NCBI GenBank assembly: GCA_963513935.1
Contig: OY740769.1
Coordinates: 34,127,120 to 34,191,119 of the forward strand
From: Aphrophora alni
Lineage: Eukaryota; Arthropoda; Insecta; Hemiptera; Aphrophoridae
Reading direction: 5' to 3'
DNA length: 64,000 nt
Shown: positions 58,134 through 64,000 of the stretch, in pieces
How the letters are laid out: every line of letters starts with the position of its first letter
How positions within the stretch are numbered: position 1 is the stretch's first letter
Program-made: the position numbers and the translations under genes
The notes under the pieces: generated by a model
Seen by the model: the letters and a program-made list of their open reading frames with translations, nothing else
Told to the model about the DNA's origin: nothing
Databases searched by the model: none

Positions 58134-60866
58134 TTAATTATGAAACCTTTTTAATAATCTACAATTAAATATACCTCGGATGTGAGTTTTATTATTTTTA
58201 ATACTAGCTAACTTATAAGTAGTTTTTCCTATCTTAGAGATTACGGTGTATGGTCCTTCATATAGTTCACAGAACTTGTGATATCGTTTTTCAATTGTGC
58301 TTGACGGAATACAAGCTCTTACTAGTACTAAATCCTTTATCTGATATTCGGTTGGTGGATGCAGTTCATTGAACTTCTTAGCGAATTTTTCCCTTTTATT
58401 TTTAATTCGTAAGTATATTTCTCCGTGGTCAATGTCGTTTGTTTCTGTGTTGCCTGGATTAATTAAATATTTTTTCCAAATTCGTGTCGGACGTGTATTA
58501 AATTGTACTTCTAATGGTGTTGACTCAATTGTATCATGGTATGATTCGTTCATGAAACTTTCCACAGTTTCAAGTAGCCTTCCCCATTCTTGGTGATTGT
58601 CAGGTAACAGGATCCTGAAAAGTTGACCTAGATTTCGCATTACTCTCTCCGCCAAGTTGCTTTGTGGATTTCGTATTGCAACGGTTCTTTGTCTAATTCC
58701 CAGTTCTTGTAACCCTTCTGTCCATTTTTTGGATGTAAATTGTGTACCATTATCCGAAAGTATGTATTTTGGTAATTGGACTTCTTTAATGTATTTCCTG
58801 ATTTGATTTAATGTTGTTACGGTTGTTGTGTTTTTTACCTTATACAATTTTGTGTATTTAGAAAATGCGTCAATCACTACTAAGATGTACCTTGACCCGT
58901 AGACTGACCGAGGCAATGGTCCGTAATAGTCTACACACACTAGTTCACCCTTACCTTTTGGTATAATAGGCGTAAGTTCTGCGTTTCTACCTTTGTTGTC
59001 ATGTTTACATTTTTGACATCGTAAACATTTAATTATTATATCCCTGACCTTTTTAGCGACTTTGTCTCCCGTGAAATCTTCCTTAAAATTATGGTAACAT
59101 TTGCTTATTCCTATATGTCCGCAAATTTCATGAATTTCCTTAATTAATACTTCAATGAATTTTTCTGGAATCATTAATTTCCACATTCCTCTTTCCTTGC
59201 GAAATAATTTTTTTTCAAACAATTTATAACATTCTAAAATTTTTGGATCATTTTCTTCTAATTTACCTACTCCAGCCTCAATAAATTCCTCCTTTACAGC
59301 TAAAAAACTCTGGTTAATACTATTTGTCCATTTAAATTTTGTTCCTTTCTTCAGTAGTCCTTGTAATGGAGCTGTTGTTTGTGCGTAATTTTTTGAAAAC
59401 CGGTGGTAGAAATTTGTTAATCCTAAAAAGCTTTTTAATTGTTTTGGTGTCTTAGGACGCGGAAAATTTTGAATTGCCATCATTTTTTGCTCTTGCGGTT
59501 TGATACCATCTGTGGTGATAACAAAACCTAGATAATCTATTTCTTTCCTGCAGAACATAGATTTCTCAAAATTTACTGTTAAGTTGGCGTCTTGAAATAC
59601 CTTTAATATTTTTTCTAATTGGTCCACATGATCTTCCCAGTTTTGCGAAATACATAAACAGTCGTCCACATACATAATTAAATTCCTTTTAACTTCTTCC
59701 GTCAGAATTGAGTCCAAACCTCGCGTTAAACTTGCTAAGCTTGTGCTCAACCCAAACGGAACGGTTTTGTACCTGTAGCACAATCCTTTGTACAGAAATG
59801 CCGTGAAATCCTTGCAATCTTCGTGCAACGGGATTTGCCAAAAACTGCTAGTTAGGTCTAAACTACTCATCCAACTGATCTTCTTACCGATTGTCAATAA
59901 CTCTTGGATTGGTCGAATCCCTTCGTAATCCGGTATGGTTCTCGCATTTATAGTCCTGGCGTCTAAACAGATCCTTACGCTCCCATCTTTCTTACATACA
60001 GGTACTATAGGATTAATGTATGCGCTGTTTGCTCTCTCGATGATCCCATAACTTAGCATTCTCTGAATCTCTGCATCAACGGCTTCTCTAAACTTAGTTG
60101 CTACTGGCCAACTCCTCTGACAGTATGGTGTTCTATCAGTTACTTGAAATTTATGGTAATAAGTTGAAATTAATCCTGGTTTTTTGCTGAAAACTGTTTT
60201 ATATTTATTAAATATGCTGTATAACCGCTGCCTATTCTCAAGTGGTACATGTTCCAAATTGCTTATTTTGTTTATATCAAATTCATATTTATCCTCTTCA
60301 ATTTGTAGGCAATTATTCAAACTTTCAATATTAACTTCTGACGAATCCTCGAATTTAATTTCCTTTCTACCAACTCCATAGTTTAATTTATTTCCTATTT
60401 CTAACTTATTATTAATAAAATTGACGATTGCATGATTTCTTGATAAAAACTCTAACCCAAGTATACAATCTCGAATTAGTTCTGGTACTATTATAAAATG
60501 CACGGCGATTAATTCTGTTCCTAACTTAACTTTAATGAAAATTTGTTTTTTAACACTTTTGGAACGCAGACCTAATGCTCCAATAACTTTTACTCCTGCT
60601 ACCGGTAATTCTTCAAAAACTCCTAAATTTAATTTATTTGTGTTGTAGAAAGATTCAGATATCGAATTTACCTCACAACCTGTATCGATTAACGCTCTGA
60701 CCTGTACACACTCATTAAAAACTAACTTAATTTCTGGACATTTATTAATGTCATTAATTATATCGCTTGTGTCGTGATTGTCCTCTAAATAATCTTTTAA
60801 ATCGGTGAATAAGGTATTTATGGTTGCCTTGTTCTTATCCGCTAGGTCTACATTCCATTCCAACTT
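58134..60866 (-). CDS. pol: Pol polyprotein (protease, reverse transcriptase, integrase; no RNase H)
   Basis: The frame follows the gag UGA directly (KLEWNVD). There is no ATG; numbering below takes the TTG at 60863 as residue 1, giving 909 residues. An aspartic protease motif LIDTG lies at 59-62 (Asp60). The reverse transcriptase covers about 245-525, with Asp336 in SSLDL and the YVDD box at 398-401. The integrase has a zinc motif His578, His583, Cys613, Cys616, then catalytic Asp645, Asp704 and Glu739. A GPY-type C-terminal module lies at 869-873 (EGPYT). Between the thumb/connection end at about 530 (SFLAVKEEFIEA) and the zinc motif only about 48 residues remain, whereas Ty3/gypsy polyproteins have an RNase H domain (TDAS motif) of well over 100 residues there. 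The deletion point is near 59275. All other catalytic residues are intact. Confidence 0.92.
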   Translation of the reverse strand, partial: KLEWNVDLADKNKATINTLFTDLKDYLEDNHDTSDIINDINKCPEIKLVFNECVQVRALIDTGCEVNSISESFYNTNKLNLGVFEELPVAGVKVIGALGLRSKSVKKQIFIKVKLGTELIAVHFIIVPELIRDCILGLEFLSRNHAIVNFINNKLEIGNKLNYGVGRKEIKFEDSSEVNIESLNNCLQIEEDKYEFDINKISNLEHVPLENRQRLYSIFNKYKTVFSKKPGLISTYYHKFQVTDRTPYCQRSWPVATKFREAVDAEIQRMLSYGIIERANSAYINPIVPVCKKDGSVRICLDARTINARTIPDYEGIRPIQELLTIGKKISWMSSLDLTSSFWQIPLHEDCKDFTAFLYKGLCYRYKTVPFGLSTSLASLTRGLDSILTEEVKRNLIMYVDDCLCISQNWEDHVDQLEKILKVFQDANLTVNFEKSMFCRKEIDYLGFVITTDGIKPQEQKMMAIQNFPRPKTPKQLKSFLGLTNFYHRFSKNYAQTTAPLQGLLKKGTKFKWTNSINQSFLAVKEEFIEAGVGKLEENDPKILECYKLFEKKLFRKERGMWKLMIPEKFIEVLIKEIHEICGHIGISKCYHNFKEDFTGDKVAKKVRDIIIKCLRCQKCKHDNKGRNAELTPIIPKGKGELVCVDYYGPLPRSVYGSRYILVVIDAFSKYTKLYKVKNTTTVTTLNQIRKYIKEVQLPKYILSDNGTQFTSKKWTEGLQELGIRQRTVAIRNPQSNLAERVMRNLGQLFRILLPDNHQEWGRLLETVESFMNESYHDTIESTPLEVQFNTRPTRIWKKYLINPGNTETNDIDHGEIYLRIKNKREKFAKKFNELHPPTEYQIKDLVLVRACIPSSTIEKRYHKFCELYEGPYTVISKIGKTTYKLASIKNNKTHIRGIFNCRLLKRFHN

Positions 60867-60869
60867 TCA
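60867..60869 (-). promoter_or_regulatory. In-frame UGA between gag and pol (candidate readthrough site)
   Basis: Gag ends CAA AAG TGA and the same frame continues AAG TTG GAA TGG for 909 more codons without an ATG until well inside the reverse transcriptase. Pol is therefore most simply made by reading through this stop. The base after UGA is A, not the C favoured by classic leaky UGA-C contexts. Confidence 0.6.
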
Positions 60870-62561
60870 CTTTTGCCCTCTTCCGTCCCTGTCTGCAGGT
60901 TGTTGACCTTCCCAACGGTTCCCTGGTCCATTTTTTATGTCGGCACGCACATCTGGTTTTCTGTAAACATCCCTATTCTGACGTAACGGTAAATGTCTAC
61001 TGTTGTACCCATTCATTTGTCCCCAAGGCCTGTTTACAACTTCTCCCTCTCTCTCGTCGCGTGGATAGGATGCCTTATAATTACCATTTCTTTCTTCGTA
61101 ACTATTAATGTGTCGTACATCTGCCTGTCGGAATTCCATCAATAGTTTTACAAATTCCTGCTTTGTTTTCACACCCCTGGTGATAACAGCAATTAGTGTA
61201 GTTGGGTGAAAGTGCTTAGCGATTTTTTGGACTAACTGGGCTTCTAAAATCGGCGGTTCTAACTCTGAACATTCCAACATCATGTTCTCCACATATGTGA
61301 TAGCTTCATCCCCAATTTTTCCTTTAAACTTTCCGAATTCCAACCTGTCTCGGATGTTTGCTTGTATCATTTCGTTAAAATATTTATCCATAAATATTTT
61401 TTCAAAATCTTCGAAGTTTTTAACTTCCCTACGGTGTAGAAACCACCATACACATGCTTCATCTTTTAAATATCTATCTAACCAATACATGTTCCCTTGA
61501 TGTGTGTAACTAACGCTAACTTCTTTTATGATCCTTAAAAATTGCATTGGGAATCTTTCTTTTCCTGTAAAACTAATATCCCTTATCTCTGGTTCCCTTA
61601 TTATGATACCATCCCTTGTTTTTAAATTACTTAATCTTTCATCTACTTCTGTCACTTTATTTTTCATTTCGTCCGTTTGTTTCTGATATTGGTTAATTTT
61701 TTGTGAATTTTCTTGGCATTGTGATTCGATTTCTAGAATTTTATTATTAGATCTAGCTTGACTTTCCTTTACCTTATCAATCTGAGCGTTTACGTTAATT
61801 TGATTTTCAGTTAAATTTTTGTTTACGGTGATTTCGATTTCTTTAATGCTCTCTTGCACATCCTTTTCTACTTCCACGACTTTACTTGCAATTTCTTTTA
61901 AATTTTCTCTTAAATCTTCGCACTTATTACCTAATTTATCGGTGAAATTTTCTTCAATTTTATTTAATTTATCATTCATTTCCGTCCTAATTGTCTCGGC
62001 TGTGGTATCCGATCTTAATTTAATTTCTTCGAGCTTGTTCTCGAATCTCTCCGCAAATTCATTAAATTTTCGGTCCATTGTCTCCGCATTTTGACTAACA
62101 TTGCCACTAAGTTCTTCTAATTTTTTATTATTTTCCTCGAGCTTTTTATTTTGTTCTGCGAATTTTTTATCGATGCTTGCTTTTAGGATTTCCGCATTTT
62201 TATTAATTTCTTCGAAATTCTTTTTATTAAGGGCTTCCGCATTTTTACTACTTTCTTCAAATTTTTTATCGATGCTTGTTTTTAGGATTTCCGCATTTTT
62301 ATTACTTTCATCAAATTTTTTATTAAGGATTTCGATTAATTCGTTTAATCCTACCGTTGGGGTCCCATACACCTTTAAATTTTCACTCTCCCCTGAATTA
62401 TTACCCTCATTAGTATTACTTTCACTATTATTAATCCCTATAGCTCTATCCATTTCTGATTCTATCCCCATTTGATTATTAATCTCCTCATCAAACCCCA
62501 TTGTTATTTGGTTATTTGCCATCTTTTTATAATTTTTTATCCTATTACTACGTCTTAACAT
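60867..62561 (-). CDS. gag: Gag structural protein
   Basis: 564 residues from ATG 62561. An N-terminal acidic/Asn-rich part is followed by a long coiled coil (about 70-320) built of degenerate repeats of the type NKKFDESNKNAEILKTSIDK. A capsid-like region (about 330-475) has FPMQFLRIIKE, YLKDEACVWWFLHRR, FEDFEKIFMDKYFNE and GDEAITYVENMM, typical of Ty3/gypsy gag. The tail is rich in Arg, Asn, Gly and Pro and has no CCHC zinc knuckle, so RNA binding probably relies on basic residues. ATG choice: it is the first ATG after the primer-binding site, 93 bases downstream, and the frame is uninterrupted. A second in-frame Met follows at residue 14. Confidence 0.9.
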   Translation of the reverse strand: MLRRSNRIKNYKKMANNQITMGFDEEINNQMGIESEMDRAIGINNSESNTNEGNNSGESENLKVYGTPTVGLNELIEILNKKFDESNKNAEILKTSIDKKFEESSKNAEALNKKNFEEINKNAEILKASIDKKFAEQNKKLEENNKKLEELSGNVSQNAETMDRKFNEFAERFENKLEEIKLRSDTTAETIRTEMNDKLNKIEENFTDKLGNKCEDLRENLKEIASKVVEVEKDVQESIKEIEITVNKNLTENQINVNAQIDKVKESQARSNNKILEIESQCQENSQKINQYQKQTDEMKNKVTEVDERLSNLKTRDGIIIREPEIRDISFTGKERFPMQFLRIIKEVSVSYTHQGNMYWLDRYLKDEACVWWFLHRREVKNFEDFEKIFMDKYFNEMIQANIRDRLEFGKFKGKIGDEAITYVENMMLECSELEPPILEAQLVQKIAKHFHPTTLIAVITRGVKTKQEFVKLLMEFRQADVRHINSYEERNGNYKASYPRDEREGEVVNRPWGQMNGYNSRHLPLRQNRDVYRKPDVRADIKNGPGNRWEGQQPADRDGRGQK

Positions 62562-62653
62562 TAAATTAATTATATCTAATAGTCTTTCTGTCTCTTATCT
62601 TATAATGCTACCTTCAGGTTACACCACGTGAACTAAATTTTAATTTTAATTAA

Positions 62654-62671
62654 ACCACGAGTTGGACGCCA
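62654..62671 (-). promoter_or_regulatory. Primer-binding site
   Basis: In element orientation TGGCGTCCAACTCGTGGT starts two bases after the end of the 5' LTR. The TGGCG start complements the CCA end of a tRNA. The following bases resemble Lys-tRNA-type sites only partly, so the primer tRNA is uncertain. Confidence 0.65.
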
Positions 62672-62673
62672 AT

Positions 62674-63951
62674 TATAACCTTTGTTATTTATTTTTAATT
62701 AATTACTTTGATTAAAACACAACTACGTTATCATTTTTAAATTATTTATTCTTTAAAATACAATTTGCACCTAAAGTTGGGTGCCAATATATAACAGTTG
62801 AATTAATTAAAATCTTCAAATTAATTGATGCACATATGAGTATTCAAATTTATTCATCTTATCACTAAATCTCATCCATTCAACTTAAACTAGACATAAA
62901 CATTTATAACACAATGAAATACTTAATTCTAGAACATAGCAATTTTATTATTATTAGGTGCATCAAAATCGTATCATTAATTGTAAATTTAATTTAGTCT
63001 TTATATTTTAATATCTCAATTGTTTTATTGATTTGTTGGGCGCCAGGTATAATTTACCAATTATATAATGAAGTTACTTTGATTGCTCTTTGAAATTTAA
63101 GTTTAAATGGCTCTCGGCCTAGCTCAGATTTTATTTAAAGTGGGGCGTGGTTTCTTTGGTAACCTGAAGTAAAAACTACAATAACTAATCAGATAACTTA
63201 TCGTGGTTCAGTAGCATGGAATGATGTCTTCTTGGAGTTTTACAGGTGAGATGATCCCTCGAACTTATGGCAGATATCACAAGAAACTTAATCCAATTTA
63301 TAGGCACTTTGACGATCTCGAAGCTTGAACTACCTCACTCTGTTGCTTGAATTCTTGGTCAATTAATCAAAACTCTTCTTTAACTTTACGATGATTTTAA
63401 TATAATTCGATGACTTAAAACTTTTCTTCAACTTTACGACGATTTGGCGATCTTCGCCCTGTTCCTAGTTCCTCTCCCTTGCGACGCTCGTTCTTCACTG
63501 CTTTTTCTGATTTTTGAATTCTTACGCAGAGTTTTCCCGTTTTTACCCCTTCTTCGCTTATTTCTGGATGACGCTTCTTTTTGGTTGGTTGGATTTGATT
63601 TTTCAAACTCTAACCGTCTTTCAAAGTTCGTTAAATCTTGTTTCTTAGCTGAGTTCAACGTACCTCTGCCTAGTTTTTTGTCTCTTTTTCTTTTGTTAAC
63701 TTGGGCGTACACAAACTTTCTAATTTCCCATGTTGTCACATTACATAACTCAACTCTTCCTATTTAATTTGTCACGCTGCCCTCGCCCTTTCAATAATTT
63801 TGTAGTTTCGAAGTATTGTTTCCTTAGAAATCCTTTAACAAAATTTATTATGTGTTGGAGTGACGTTTATGTTTGACATTTATTTCTAACTGACAAGGTT
63901 TAAACATTTTGAATTGGACAAAGCTTTTACTTAGGGCTTCTCAACGTTACA
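62674..63951 (-). repeat. 5' LTR (element orientation)
   Basis: Identical partner of 56495-57772; it is followed by ATAT, the possible target-site duplication. The promoter and polyadenylation sites of the element are expected here. Confidence 0.93.
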
Positions 63952-64000
63952 ATATGTTAGCCATATGGTGGAAATCGAAGATGCGTGCTCACACATACTC

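Larger units (their letters stand above)
56495..63951 (-). mobile_element. Young Ty3/gypsy LTR retrotransposon lacking RNase H
   Basis: A complete LTR-to-LTR element of 7457 bp transcribed on the minus strand: LTR (62674-63951), primer-binding site, gag, in-frame UGA, pol (protease, reverse transcriptase, integrase), about 360 non-coding bases, then LTR (56495-57772). No env-like ORF is present. The LTRs show no difference on reading through both, so insertion is recent. LTRs of about 1.3 kb, absence of a CCHC knuckle in gag and a TGGCG-type primer site recall the Osvaldo lineage, but a tree is needed. RNase H is deleted in frame, so this copy probably needs help in trans. Confidence 0.93.

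Overview
The window is AT-rich, intron-bearing, repeat-dense nuclear DNA from an arthropod, most likely an insect. The evidence is a mix of decayed Tc1/mariner-like, Helitron, Penelope-like, non-LTR and Ty3/gypsy elements, spliced genes with GT..AG introns of 1.6 to 3.4 kb, and TATA plus TCATT-type initiator promoters. The transposase relic and the Ulp1-like relics resemble families I associate with Hemiptera; that is an inference. One 200-base run of N shows this is a scaffold.

The most interesting host content is a pair of same-strand, two-exon genes. Gene A has exon 1 at 23304-23357 and exon 2 at 26747-28711. Gene B has exon 1 at 39067-39120 and exon 2 at 40772-41275. In both, exon 1 encodes exactly 18 residues of signal peptide (alignable without gaps), a phase-0 intron follows, and one large exon encodes a secreted low-complexity protein rich in Cys, Tyr, Gly, Asp and Asn or Pro. 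Gene A carries a 63-residue repeat, six copies of it almost identical, and is cut short by a frameshift that leaves about 400 bp of decaying repeats downstream. Gene B carries a 12-residue Tyr/Cys/Asp-Pro repeat and is missed by ATG-to-stop scanning. Both promoters share an 11-base motif upstream of TATA. They look like a small family of disulfide- and tyrosine-rich extracellular structural proteins of unknown type (glue, sheath, coat, silk-like or brochosome-like material are candidates). A possible third host gene contributes two terminal exons (2647-2754 and 6025-6266) of a Cys-rich protein I could not identify.

The left part (1-22.9 kb) holds those two exons, foldback elements (2877-3425, 10704-10942, 12641-12871, 22281-22525), a GC-rich LINE 3' end (about 11190-12420), a Penelope-like element reduced to its GIY-YIG domain between inverted terminal repeats (13702-14644), a LINE tail (15060-15310) and a dead mariner-like transposase (21090-22140). 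The middle (23-41.5 kb) holds the gene pair, a LINE ORF1 relic inside the gene A intron, a roughly 580 bp CT tract, the assembly gap and a ten-copy 56 bp minisatellite.

The right part holds a MITE (43336-43500), a thirteen-copy 121 bp tandem array abutting a Helitron 3' hairpin and helicase relic (45370-47829), two tandem decayed Ulp1-like protease copies followed by a Pif1-like helicase tail (52864-54494), a LINE RNase H/zinc-finger relic (55440-56015), and a very young Ty3/gypsy element (56495-63951). That element has identical 1278 bp LTRs and open gag and pol frames separated by one in-frame UGA, but no RNase H domain.
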